From: Labyrinthula sp. Ha
Lineage: Eukaryota; Sar; Bigyra; Labyrinthulida; Labyrinthulaceae
DNA length: 64,000 nt
Direction: 5' to 3'
Assembly: GCA_015227615.1 (NCBI GenBank)
Contig: JAALGZ010000006.1
Coordinates: 1,798,001 to 1,862,000 of the forward strand
Shown: positions 36,634 to 46,710 of the stretch, piece after piece
Position numbering within the stretch: the first letter of the stretch is position 1
How the letters are laid out: each line of letters opens with the position of its first letter
Program-made: the position numbers and the translations under genes
Notes under the pieces: model-generated
Seen by the model: the letters and a program-made list of their open reading frames with translations, nothing else
Database searches by the model: none
Told to the model about the DNA's origin: nothing

Positions 36634-36816
36634 TCAAGTTAAAATGTTGCAGGTTGAGCTGTTGAGTTTTGTTATATAAGAAGCTCTTTGTTCAGTCAAA
36701 GGGAGATTTCCTTCTTCTTCAAGCTTTTCATAATGTGCCACTTTCCCATGGTCTATTTTAGTTGAGGTCTTCTTTTCTTTCTGTACTGTTAGTACTTCAC
36801 TACCGTTTAACCTCAT
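36634..36816 (-). CDS. Possible small gene or terminal exon, unknown (60 aa)
   Basis: From ATG 36814-36816 the frame codes 60 residues with protein-like composition (MRLNGSEVLTVQKEKKTSTK, then HGKVAHYEKLEEEGNLPL). The frame stays open about ten codons upstream to a plausible acceptor (ATAATTTCAG), so it may be the last exon of a longer gene whose first exon I could not place. No family recognised. Confidence 0.35.
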   Translation of the reverse strand: MRLNGSEVLTVQKEKKTSTKIDHGKVAHYEKLEEEGNLPLTEQRASYITKLNSSTCNILT

Positions 36817-38142
36817 TCTGAACACACTTTTTCTTGTACTCTGAAATTATGATAAGTTTATAGATCTATTAAAGTTTTGTATTTGTTTCTGAGACATAAT
36901 GAAAGTTAGGTATTCCAATTTATCACTGAATTAATAGAATCTGGGTTGTGTATGTATCAACTCTCGCTGTTATGTCATTGTAGCTAAGATGATAATGAAA
37001 GAGTGTACTAAAACGGTGTGCAGAGTAGTGTCTCACACCAAATATACTGAGTGTAGAGCTAGGAGAGAAACGGGTATCAGTGTAAGCGACACCCTTCACG
37101 CAACCATGACTTATGTGTCCGGGCTCGAATGGAATGATCGCTATGTAATACAGTAACGACTATGTCATATGAGAAGAACCGCTAGCGGGATATACAGCCG
37201 AATAACGCAGTCTACTTAATCATTAATTTTAAGCTATACATCCTTATCTGTTCTCTTAAGACAAAGACTCAGGGGATACAACAAAAAGATATGTAGAACT
37301 GATATCATACTTAAGTTTGAGTTCTTAGTGAACAGTTTCTTAATGCCCATGTAGCATTAGTTCTTGAGGCCACCTAGGTAAATGTCATATCGCGGGGCAT
37401 TGATTAATGTGTGAGATTGGTTAGTCTTACCAAGATGGCTTATTTTATTTCTTTATTCTAAATAGCTATTTACGATCGAGTTTGCCTCAATGTCCGAGTT
37501 GGTAGGAGAACAGAGAAACTAGATTTATATTTTTTTTACTGGTGATTGGACCGGATTTAATTAGACTTATCTGATGTAAGACTCGGTAATGCAGGAAAAC
37601 TGAGAACCAAAACTAGGATGTTGAGTTAGTACTGTTTATTTATGAATAGTGTTGTAAAGTGTGGAGAAAAAAGGTCTGTACTTGCTTATTTTATTTTTAT
37701 TTTATAGGTTAAATCCCCTTGACTGAACAATACATATCTCGCTGGCTACTTAAACCAAAAACTGTGGTACTAAAAAAGGTCTAAGTAGCATAAATGCACA
37801 ACAAAGAGAAACAGCTGGAATAAATGTTAACTATGAAAAATGTATAATCTATCCATTTACTGAGCATAATCCTTCAGAATGAATTATTTTTGTCTCTTTA
37901 TGTTGTTTGTTTTTCTTCCATTTTACCAAAATGATTATGAATTACTAAAGCTCTAAATCTTTCAATGTAGAGACTTAACTTTACTCGCTACATCATTAAA
38001 CCTGCTTTATGAACTATTTCGACTCTTTCAGTTAATATTTTAACTTTGTTTTTGTTTTCTACGATATGGTAAAATATTTAGCTTATTCAGCATCTTATTT
38101 CTACCAACCTTCTCTTGATTTGATTGCCGCATACACCAATGT
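36817..38142. other. Gene-free region
   Basis: About 1.3 kb. A sequence near 37060-37140 has a GGGCTCGAATGG stretch resembling a tRNA T-loop but no matching stems. A 16-bp string (AATAGCTATTTACGAT, near 37463) recurs inverted near 34274, perhaps debris of a dispersed repeat. No gene supported. Confidence 0.4.
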
Positions 38143-38458
38143 ATGGCTGCAATGGAATTCCATCTTTTCGAATCCATTATTTGGTTATTAGGAGCAGCGT
38201 TTGAGTACAAACCGGTCACTGCCTTACTTCAAAGACTAAGGTGGAGGTAAGTTATCTCATCTAAGCAACTGAATCGGACAGTTTTTTAGAGATTTTGAAA
38301 CTAGACATTTTTGCTTCTTTAGAAACCTTTTAAAACGTTCTACATATCTTGAATGTAACTATGGATTAGCTTCCTTCTTCAGTTTACTTAACTGTGCTAC
38401 ATATCTCTTAAGAAAATTTCATGTAAGGGAAATTCAATTAGAATTTTGTTCCATCTGA
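38143..38458 (+). CDS. Possible two-exon small gene, unknown (90 aa)
   Basis: Exon 1 is 38143-38246 and starts MAAMEFHLFESIIWLLGAAF. It is followed by a strong donor, GTAAGT. Taking the acceptor TTTTTTAG gives a 43-bp intron (38247-38289) and exon 2 at 38290-38458, keeping frame for 90 residues in total and ending FCSI. Exon 2 is open for 55 codons and rich in Phe, Leu and Cys. No family recognised. The last 21 bp overlap a leftward frame (38438-38680), and at most one of the two is likely to be real at that point. The intron is longer than the proven ones, which lowers confidence. Confidence 0.33.
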
Positions 38459-39060
38459 ACCAGTTTTTACTCCTTCGGCAAAGGTAGCAACTACTTTTCC
38501 GTTAACCCTCACACTATAAATCCTTAGTGAATAAATTTGTTCAACTCGCAGAGCCCCTTGTAGAATGGTAGAACCGAAAGGTTCGCCTGGTTTCCGATAA
38601 AATTTTTCATTTCCACTTATTTTATATGGTTTAAAGCTATATTGTATTATTATTTCTGGGTATTTATTGAATTCAACCAACTCTTGTGGATAACTTTCCC
38701 GTTAATGTCTATATTCAACTCTAAAAATTATACTTTTCAGTTTTCTTTGTTACATATATCTTCCTTTATCATTTATGCTACTTTTCTTTTCATAATTTTG
38801 ACTACTCTAGGTTTATTATTGATTGGTAGTTGTTTTTTTTAGTTGATATTTGACATGATTCAAGCTCGTATTGCCCTTCAAAAATTTTACCGCGCATGAT
38901 CGAGCAGTACTTACCGCTTTCCAAAGGTTTTTGGTTAGAGATGGAAATTGGATAAGATGGATTGTATCCTTTTCAAAATGATTTTTAGCTTCCAGTTTTA
39001 GTGAATGAGAAATCAACAGAATCCAGTTAATTTTATGCTTAATTAGTCGATCGTTGAGTT
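38438..39060 (-). other. Leftward coding-like frames, possible multi-exon gene or relic
   Basis: Two minus-strand stretches look coding. One (about 39050-38816) holds KINWILLISHSLKLEAKNHF and reaches a strong GTAAGT donor at 38912-38917. The other (about 38697-38438) ends EGVKTGSDGTKF after YSVRVNGKVVATF. Between them lies DINGKVIHKSW in a shifted frame. I could not build a clean model, as no ATG and acceptor set keeps frame. The stretch may be a gene with introns I misplace or a decayed one. Family unknown. Confidence 0.25.
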
Positions 39061-39239
39061 CAATTTACAAGATTCTCCACTACAAAGTAGCATGTTTTCT
39101 GTAACAATTAATATAGAACCTTTTTGTTTATAAATATGAGGTCAGAAACAATGTTGAAGAGCATATTACAATGAAAACATCGCTTCTACTAGTAGACGAG
39201 TATAGTTTTGAGTAATAACTGTTATAACCCGTAGTTAAA

Positions 39240-40170
39240 CTGTTATGATCTTAGATTAAAACAAACTCTTCAGGCTGATGCTTTACCCAATAACATTCCA
39301 GTAAACAGCCATAAAGAGAAAAATTGAAATTGATTTAAATGCGTTATCACATTACTGTATCCAGAATCTGCTGCTAGAAAAGCCGGAAGTTTGCTACCTG
39401 AAAGAGTTAAAGCAGTTAGATAGCTTCTGGGTTATTCACCAGTTATCTCTCGAAGAGATTAGAGCTCATCCCCGCCTGGTGAACTTGGATGATGATGATG
39501 TTGTACATGGAACCTTGTGGAAAACCCATTTTTTTGAAAAGGTTTGCAAACTTCCGAAGCTTCATTTCTTGATGGTTTTAGCAGCATCAGTGACTTTGAA
39601 GATTGAGTTAAGGAATATATTTTGGAAGAAAATCCGCAGTTGTCTGAGGAATTAGTTCTAAAATATATCCACCAGGTAAATTATGATGGCATTTTTGGAT
39701 TTTAGAAAAAAAGTGGTGGTTGCTTAGAAATTCTGCGGTCGATTACGACCTACAGAAAACCAAGCTCTGAAAAATAATTAAGCTTTGGGTAAGACTTCAA
39801 CCGTTGAAGGAAATAATGTGAATAGCATTTTGACACAACTCAAGAAAAATAGAACGGGCTCAGATGGAAATATTTTTCAAGATTCAAAGTCAAAACGTGT
39901 ACACAAACTTAAGCAGCATATGAAGAGGTTGGTAATTAGAAACTAAGCTACTCATTCCTAGGTGATGGTTAAATATATGGCGATGAAGGTCATGCAACAG
40001 AGTAGATACCAGAAAAAGTTCAGAGATTTGGCTGATGCGGTTGAAATACATGGACAGTTGGAAGAGCACTTGTCCGTTTGCACTCTTTTCTTTTAGAAGA
40101 AGATTGGAAACAGGCACAAATGAAAGATATAGAACAATAGTAGGTGGTAAGAAGACTTATTGTTGGTAGA
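39240..40170 (+). pseudogene. Broken spliced gene; F-box-like segment vaguely resembling Elongin A
   Basis: A stretch of good coding frame (39305-39537) contains LSHYCIQNLLLEKPEV, LKELKQLDSFWVIHQLSLEE, IRAHPRLV and GTLWKTHFFEKV. The order (LC.., L..L...L, P.L, LWK.h..k.F) resembles the F-box-like domain of Elongin A, a transcription elongation and ubiquitin-ligase subunit. Two introns of exactly 30 bp with GT-AG ends fit downstream: 39676-39705 and 39932-39961. The second joins HMKRL to VMVKYMAMKVMQQSRYQKKF. Between the exons the frame changes at homopolymer runs and meets at least one TGA, so I read it as a host pseudogene; sequencing errors in A/T runs are the alternative. The family call is tentative. 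Confidence 0.35.
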
Positions 40171-42084
40171 GCTTCAAAATGGCCGTAGCTACACTGCTTC
40201 AACGCCTGTATGACAAAGCAATACCTAATTAACGGCTTGTAACTAGGTTCGCAGTCACTAGAGCAAGACATTTGGATGTAGTAAGAGCGGGATCTGGAAT
40301 GCGTTCACCATCTCTCATCTTGGAACTCTAAGAAATTGCTGTTGGCATCATTGTAAGGAACAGAGATAACAATAAGATGCTGAAAAGGTCGGAAAAAATT
40401 TATTCCAAAGTTGTTAATGAAAAGGCGCCAAAAGCCATACCAAACGGGTGCGAATCTAACATTAAATCGAGATTTACGGATGTTGTTTAAGGGTCTAAGA
40501 ATAATGCATAACAAACTACAATAATGTTTCAACCATGGCATCAACATTTATGTCTGCCTCGGCGTCTGCCTCCCTCTTAACCTTAGTTGAGTGCTTTTCC
40601 CTAGTCCAAACACATTGTCGGCTCGAAACGGTAACTTTCAATAACCTCGGCGATAATGAGCTATTCATTGTTCTTTCTCAGCACTTGTATTATTCTAGCC
40701 TTTACATGGCTATTGCAAGGAAATAGTTCTCACAAGTTACAATATGAACGAAGATACAGTGGCAAACTTTCCTTGCCGAAGTGTCAACAATGTACGATTT
40801 TTCATTGCTGGTGCTCATTCTAAGTTTCGCACACCCTAACCAATAAAGTTTTCGTTTGACTTACCGAAACTTGAATGTATTCGTATTAGTGGGTTGTTAT
40901 CTCTACAACATTAACGGTAATATAAGTTTGATTAACATTCGCATCCTTTCTTAAATAAAGAAAAAAAGACTTTGCTCTAAATGTAAAACTAACGTTATTC
41001 CTATAGAGGATACTATCTTTGTCCAGTTTGTGTATCGACTTCGTTCGACTTATCAGCTCAACTCTTATAGGGTAATCCAGTATTAGAGTGGTGCTCATAT
41101 TTCAGTATAAGATAATAGTCCGGTCTGCGTTGGAAAAAGTAACTCGAGAAGGCCAAAATCGTCTCCAGGGACACGAATCCTACCGCTGGATATTTTACCG
41201 GCTGTTTAGCTAGGTGGTTTAGTTGAGATACAAGACACTGAAAACTGTTCTCACTAAGCAAGGCGAATTTGGGTCTCGAACGTTTTAAAGTGAACATTGT
41301 GGTTTTTCTTGTCTTATTGCATATTTCTAATAAGCTGACGATGTAAACTTGTTTATAATAAGTCTAATACACTCACCTCTATGAATAATACATTGATACT
41401 ATGCTTGGATCCACATTTGTTCTGTAGAAATCTCTCAAACGATGAAGGGAAAGGACCAGCGTTTTCTCTTGTTTTAGAAAGAGTGGAAGAGAAACTAATA
41501 CATAGGTTTGATTTTAAATCACGAGTCAAATTTTGCTGCTCTCTAATTTTATTGCTCTTATATGCTCTTTGAGGTATAGTTTAATGTAGGTGCTGTCATA
41601 TGAAAAATATATTCTTCTCTCATGTTTTCTGAAACGTCCCTTTGCATAAAACTAAGTTGTATGACTATTCCCTATTAATGTTTTTCCAACTCAGACTTCT
41701 ATCACAATTTAAAAATTAATGATCATTTATTCCCTTGAATCTAAGCATCTCAGCTATTTATGGTGTCGTACTTGTTCAGACTTAACGCCAGGCCAAAATT
41801 TTTATAAAGAATCTAAAAATTTCTAAAAGCTCAAGTAAGTAAAATATCTATTCAATAGCTTTATAATTGTTCTATTCTTCTTCCAAATTCTAAGCTTACA
41901 ATCGATAATATCTTGCACAATTAATCGAGTCTCAAATATTATCAAGATACTCTCAAATCTCGAATGGCTCCCGTAGTCCCATCTTTCGAGAACAAGTATA
42001 CTCAAATTTCCCGAAGTGTTTGAACACAGAATAGTCCGGCCATCTCTGCGACGCAAGATAATAAATAAAACTAATATAGAAAAT
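40171..42084. other. Intergenic region upstream of the metalloprotease gene
   Basis: About 1.9 kb. Short frames on both strands (for example 40305-40547 and 41058-41297 minus, 41381-41572 plus) overlap one another without domain or splice support. The final few hundred bases should hold the metalloprotease promoter. Confidence 0.4.
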
Positions 42085-43357
42085 ATGGTTAAAACTTTGC
42101 AAGAACTCCTGGTTGCCACTATTCTATTGATTCAAGGATCAAAGGCTTTTGTATATGAAGATTTGCCAGCAGAGTTGAAAGCAAAGTTAGATAGAGTTGA
42201 GCCTTCGGTCTTGTCAACCAAATATTTCTCCAACCTCTTCTATGGAACTTCCTCCAGTAGCGAAACCTACATTACTTCCCTCAAACAAGATAACGAGTTA
42301 GTTCAAATAGTATTTAACAATCAAGAAGAAACAGATCCACAAGCAGCTCAAGCTTTTGTAGATGCAGCAGAGTTTTGGAATGGCGCCATTGGAGAAACAA
42401 CTCTACCAAGCGTAAGCACAGGTGGTGATAATCCTGTTGAATTCTGTGGACTTGATGGTGCAGATTTTGAAAATGTCCCTACTGTTTTCTCGACAATTAT
42501 AATCGCTGCACAGACTGTTTTTATTGACGGAAGAGGAGGAACTTTGGCAGCTGCAGGACCATGTGCTACAGCTGGTGGTTTCACTAGAATTGGAATTATG
42601 TCTTTTGATTCTGCTGACGTGGAAGAGTTAATAGATGACGGAGATCTTGAACTTGTAATTAGACACGAGATGGGTCATGTCATTGGAATTGGAACTATGT
42701 GGGCAAACCTTGGTTTAGTAGCGAACCCATGCACTTCCTTCAATCCTTGCAACACCAATCCAACATATGTAGGAGAAAATGGACTCGAAGGATTCAGTGA
42801 CCTTGGAGGAACTGGAGATCTTCTTGTAGCAGATCAGGGCGGCCAAGGTACTGCAAACGGCCACTGGAGGTAAACTCTTTTATTTATTGTTTTATTCTTC
42901 TAGAGAAGACACGTTTGAGAATGAGTTGATGACTGGATTTTTGTCAAATGGAGATAACCCTATTTCGATTATGACGTTAAAAGCGTTGCTTGATCTAGGG
43001 TATGATGTAAACTTAAACGTAGCAGAAACCTTTCAAATTCCAGGGGTTGAACTTCCAGGTTCCGATGAGGATGAAGATAGTGGGGACTCGCCAACTTCAG
43101 CTCCTACTTATATCATTGATATGGGAGAGGACACCACAAACAATGATGGAGAAGGTGTTGATGAGCTTTCTATAATTGATGGTTCTGGAATAAGTGCTGC
43201 AACAATAGCTGTAATTGCAGTAGCAACTCTTCTAGTTGTTGGAGTGCTTGTTGCAGTGCAGTCTAAGAGATCCAAGGCCAAGAACGTAAACAGATCTCAA
43301 AGATTTATGGAGGCAGGTAATCAAAAGCACAATATGGCTATAAAAATTCCACAGTAA
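42085..43357 (+). CDS. Membrane-anchored leishmanolysin-like zinc metalloprotease
   Basis: Exons 42085-42869 and 42904-43357 with a 34-bp GT-AG intron (42870-42903, phase 2), giving 412 residues. The start ATG gives a signal peptide (MVKTLQELLVATILLIQGSK). The zinc site is HEMGHVIGIG with His194, Glu195 and His198. The third ligand is probably His260 in GHWRED, which the splice junction immediately follows; the block continues ENELMTG, as in leishmanolysin (M8) relatives. After the catalytic domain come an acidic Ser/Pro/Thr stalk (SGDSPTSAPTY), a transmembrane segment near 356-380 and a basic cytosolic tail. The protease should therefore be a type I cell-surface or endomembrane ectoenzyme. 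It converges with the acyltransferase gene, 57 bp between stops. Substrate unknown. Confidence 0.82.
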
Positions 43358-43414
43358 CCGCAGCATTTATACTTGCTTTGTGGGCATAGCAGAAACTAGT
43401 TCTCAACTTGACCT

Positions 43415-44803
43415 TTAGATTTTCTTAAATATATCAGTGAACTTTTTCAAAGGAGGAACTGCGCCTTCAACTTTCATAACCTCTTCATAAAATAGGTTGA
43501 ATTCTTCGTTCCAGTACTTTGAAATCTCTTTAGCATCTCCAAGTTTTTCATCTAAGCATACTGAGCAACCGACACTTCCATTGTAACTGATCAAACCAAT
43601 ATATAAACCTGCAGGGGTAAATAGACTGAACTGAATATCCTCTATTTCATGTCCACCAAGAGTTACCTTGTTTTGAGGTCCAGGAACATTTGAAAGTGTA
43701 GCTGTTGGCTGAACCAGGAATTCCTTAAATAGTTTCGCAGCTTTTGCCCTAGCAAAGAACGGTTCTGCTTTCTTTGTAAACCACTGCTGAATGTATGGGA
43801 ATGGTGACACCTTAATCTTGTCAATATCTCTTTTTATTTCATAAACTAAACGTTGTCTTGTTTTGTATTTGAACCTTAAGCGTAGAAACCCTTGCCCAAT
43901 TTGATTATGGGGAGACCCATCACGGAAGAGAGAAGCCCCTTTTGGTCTCATGTTGATCAAAAAGCCAGCTCTTACCCTCTTCTTCTTAAACTTAGGATCC
44001 TTTTCTTTAATATACTTTACAATTGCCATGTTCAGTACAGCAAAAAGAATATCGTTGATTGTGGCGTCTTTGAACTTGTTCTTTACTTCTTTCACCTTCG
44101 CAAGTTCAATCGGTTCCGCAAACGAAATGGATCTCTCCGACGACGGAGTGGTTATCTCTTTCCTAAACAGTGGATTAGGTTCATCAAACACAGGATTTGT
44201 CGCTGCTACGGCTTTAAAACAACTTCCCACCGCTATTCCTGCCTTATTCAGTGGCCCATATGGTGACTTTATCTTTCTTCTTGGCATGACTTTCTCCTGC
44301 TTCTTATCTTCCGTCTCAATAGGGTCAATAACTTCGAAAACTAGTCCAACCAGCGAGATTCCATCTCCAACTATGTGGTTAACGGTTAAAATCAGTGCTC
44401 CTTTTCCGCTTTCATAGTTTGAGAAATAAGTCAAATACCAAAGAGGTTTCGTTACATCAAAACTGTTTCGTTGAAAGGGTCTTTTTAGTTCAGACTCAAT
44501 ATCATCTGCAGAAACTTGGTCTTGGACATGAATTAAGTGATATGACAGATCTAGATTTCCATCTTCAATTTCAGACCATCCACGCTTCTTAATGTCGTAA
44601 CACGATACAAATCTTGGTATAGGTTTCAGCTTTTCTTCAATTAGCTTCTGTATTTCCTCGACACCAATGTCTTTGTTGAAATAAAGAACTCCCGATACCC
44701 ACATCATCTCATTTTCATCCAAAAACAGTAAGCTGTCTTGTAGTCTCGTTCCAATTGACGCTTTTCTAAACACTGGTCCTGCTTTATTCGTGTTTTTTGC
44801 CAT
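43415..44803 (-). CDS. WS/DGAT-type acyltransferase (wax ester synthase/diacylglycerol acyltransferase)
   Basis: An intronless 462-residue protein from ATG 44801-44803. The acyltransferase active-site motif HHxxxDG is present as NHIVGDG at residues 142-148; the second, catalytic His (His143) and Asp147-Gly148 are kept, while the first His is Asn. The C-terminal half carries the WSD family signature TATLSNVPGPQNKVTLGGHEI and FSLFTPAGLYIGLISYNG. An INDILFAVL block (usually NDVvLA) lies in between. Such enzymes join acyl-CoA to fatty alcohols or diacylglycerol, making wax esters or storage triacylglycerol, usually at the ER. No clear transmembrane segment is seen, which is common in bacterial-type members. 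The gene is divergent from the LRR membrane protein. Confidence 0.85.
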   Translation of the reverse strand: MAKNTNKAGPVFRKASIGTRLQDSLLFLDENEMMWVSGVLYFNKDIGVEEIQKLIEEKLKPIPRFVSCYDIKKRGWSEIEDGNLDLSYHLIHVQDQVSADDIESELKRPFQRNSFDVTKPLWYLTYFSNYESGKGALILTVNHIVGDGISLVGLVFEVIDPIETEDKKQEKVMPRRKIKSPYGPLNKAGIAVGSCFKAVAATNPVFDEPNPLFRKEITTPSSERSISFAEPIELAKVKEVKNKFKDATINDILFAVLNMAIVKYIKEKDPKFKKKRVRAGFLINMRPKGASLFRDGSPHNQIGQGFLRLRFKYKTRQRLVYEIKRDIDKIKVSPFPYIQQWFTKKAEPFFARAKAAKLFKEFLVQPTATLSNVPGPQNKVTLGGHEIEDIQFSLFTPAGLYIGLISYNGSVGCSVCLDEKLGDAKEISKYWNEEFNLFYEEVMKVEGAVPPLKKFTDIFKKI

Positions 44804-45145
44804 TATTTTTGTTAATAATTGAACCGTTTAGAATTTTGGGTACTTTCTTAACTCCTACCGGGTGAATAGTAATAAGTAAGCAGTCAGCAAGAATTATAGA
44901 TCTGTATCAATAATGCAATTGGTTACTAGTAACAATATCAATACTAAATCCTCTCATTGTTACTGTGGCCAACAAGTTTCTAAAGGTAGACAGTTCCATA
45001 AAAAGGCATTGATAGAGATTCTTCGTCGATCTTGTATTAACTTGGGAATAAACACTAATTCAGCTACGATAACCTATTTGCCACGTCATTAAGGATATTT
45101 GTGAATACAAACATCTCAAACAAAATATAGATAAAGGCATTCTTA
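44804..45145. promoter_or_regulatory. Divergent promoter interval, acyltransferase / LRR membrane protein
   Basis: 342 bp between two diverging start codons, so it must hold both promoters. It contains the 18-mer TTTGCCACGTCATTAAGG near 45078. Similar TTTGCCACGTCATTAGA lies just upstream of the ABC transporter start (10111-10127), so this ACGTCA-bearing motif may be a shared, bZIP-like regulatory element. Confidence 0.45.
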
Positions 45146-46022
45146 ATGAGCAGATACTTGGCATCTTTCGGTTTAGTTGGTGTCGCGCTTTCATGCTCTG
45201 AAATTCCGCTCGCAGATGGAGATTTGCCAATATGGCAAGACTTTTATGATAACGTCCTTACTTCTGAGTCTGAATGTTACACCACGGAAAGCAGAAATGA
45301 TCCTTGTTGCACATGTAACAAAGTAGATCATTCGAACATCTACGTACACTGCCATGCAGAAGCCTCTGAGAATAAGAAATATATTACTTCAATGTACTCT
45401 TTTTCATCTTACTTTACGTCCTAGTCATATGGAAGATAACAACCTCGAGGGAACCGTCCCTGAAGCAGTTTTTGAGGATCTTGGCTACTTGATTTCTCTC
45501 AAACTAAATGAAAATCCTGGTCTCAAAGCACCTACTAATGATGGATGTTTTGATTTAGTGTCTCTATGCACACCAAATGAAGTTCATTGCCATGTTGATG
45601 ATGAACTTCTATGTATTGAAGAAAACGAGGAGGAAGAAGGTGAGGAACAAGAAGAAGACGATACACCAATAAAAACTGAAGAAGAGGTAACTGTTACTGT
45701 AGAACATCCTGACTCTGGTCTTGAAATTTTTCCTTTAATTGTAATATCCGCACTTGCAGTTGTCTTGCCTGTTATAATCTGCAAGAGAAGAAGAAGGAGT
45801 TCAGATGATAGTGTAAGTGATTTCGATGGAGACGAACAGGATCAAATTAATTTTTCGAATAAAGCTATGAACTTCTCGGGAAAGGTGAGAAACAAATTTG
45901 ATCAGCTCTTTAACAGGAAATACAATGCTGGAAAAGAAACACTTCGTGAGAGCTTCAAAGTTGAAGATGACGTTATACGCGAGGATGTCGATACTTTTGA
46001 AAACAGACTTGCTAGATTTTAA
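45146..46022 (+). CDS. Type I membrane protein with an LRR segment
   Basis: Exons 45146-45393 and 45425-46022 joined across a 31-bp GT-AG intron (phase 2), giving 281 residues. A hydrophobic N-terminus (MSRYLASFGLVGVALSC) serves as signal peptide. A Cys-rich part (DPCCTCNK, then HC) caps a short LRR stretch that only makes sense after splicing: YITSIHMEDNNLEGTVPEA, of the plant/algal LxxNxLxGxVP type, then LISLKLNENPGL and a second Cys pair. An acidic Glu-rich stalk precedes a membrane segment near residue 184-204, followed by KRRRR and a ~70-residue cytosolic tail without kinase. A receptor-like or adhesion role fits, but no ligand can be named. It converges with the WW gene, 72 bp apart. 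Confidence 0.72.
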
Positions 46023-46094
46023 TCGTTAATATGTTGGAAACACTCAAATTTAAACGGATAGACAATAGAAGACAAGTGTATGTGAAATGAGTTA

Positions 46095-46676
46095 CTATCC
46101 GTTTGCGCTTTTTGGAATCGTCCAAGAAAATTCTTGGGTCTTCTTGTTTCTGACAAAGTATCTTTGGTGTTCTTCATTGAATAAGAGTTCGTATTGCTCT
46201 GGACTCGAAGTTTGATCATCAGTTGGGAAACTCCAGTGAGATGTATCTAAAATTGCAGAGTAAAAGTATGGCCGTTGATGCTCCTTAGAAAACTCAATAC
46301 TCCAGCCTTTCGGCAGCTTTTTTACTCTACTGCCAAAATCTAGTTTGCTCAGAATATATTCACTCTTTTTGGTTGAGAGATCATGCCAGAATGATCGACT
46401 ATTTCGTTCATTATATAACTTTATACATGTTCCAACAACATTATCAGTAGAAAAATTGTCATAACAATTCTTTGATGCTTGGTTATCTTGTAGAATACTC
46501 CGTCTGCGATATCCTGATTTTGGAAAACTCTTTGTAAACAAGGGCGCTTCAAAATCAGTTTCTTGATCAATTTTCAATTTCTTATTGTTTTTATTTTCTT
46601 CTACAACTAAGTTGGTACTGTTCTTTCCCTCTTGCATCCAAACTGGTTTCAATAAAGCTTTGCCTCTTCCTGTCAT
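46095..46676 (-). CDS. WW-domain protein
   Basis: An intronless 193-residue protein from ATG 46674-46676. Near the N-terminus is GRGKALLKPVWM, a basic segment also found in front of some WW splicing factors. A complete WW domain spans about 120-150 (LPKGWSIEFSKEHQRPYFYS, second Trp in HWSFP), keeping both tryptophans and the final proline. A second WW-like unit at about 161-188 (HQRYFVRNKKTQEFSWTIP) lacks the first Trp. WW domains bind proline-rich ligands; with the basic N-terminus an RNA-processing role is plausible but not shown. The left end of the inverted-repeat element lies 35 bp upstream of the start codon, inside the presumed promoter. Confidence 0.72.
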   Translation of the reverse strand: MTGRGKALLKPVWMQEGKNSTNLVVEENKNNKKLKIDQETDFEAPLFTKSFPKSGYRRRSILQDNQASKNCYDNFSTDNVVGTCIKLYNERNSRSFWHDLSTKKSEYILSKLDFGSRVKKLPKGWSIEFSKEHQRPYFYSAILDTSHWSFPTDDQTSSPEQYELLFNEEHQRYFVRNKKTQEFSWTIPKSANG

Positions 46677-46710
46677 TTCTTATGTTCTAGTTTGGGCTCG
46701 GATTTTTTCC

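Noticed and set aside
37060-37140. tRNA-like T-loop string GGGCTCGAATGG
   Set aside because: Flanking bases do not form the T-stem or acceptor stem, and no anticodon arm is found at the right spacing.
40305-40726. Overlapping frames on both strands suspected to be transposon remains
   Set aside because: No reverse transcriptase, integrase or transposase motif could be read in any frame.
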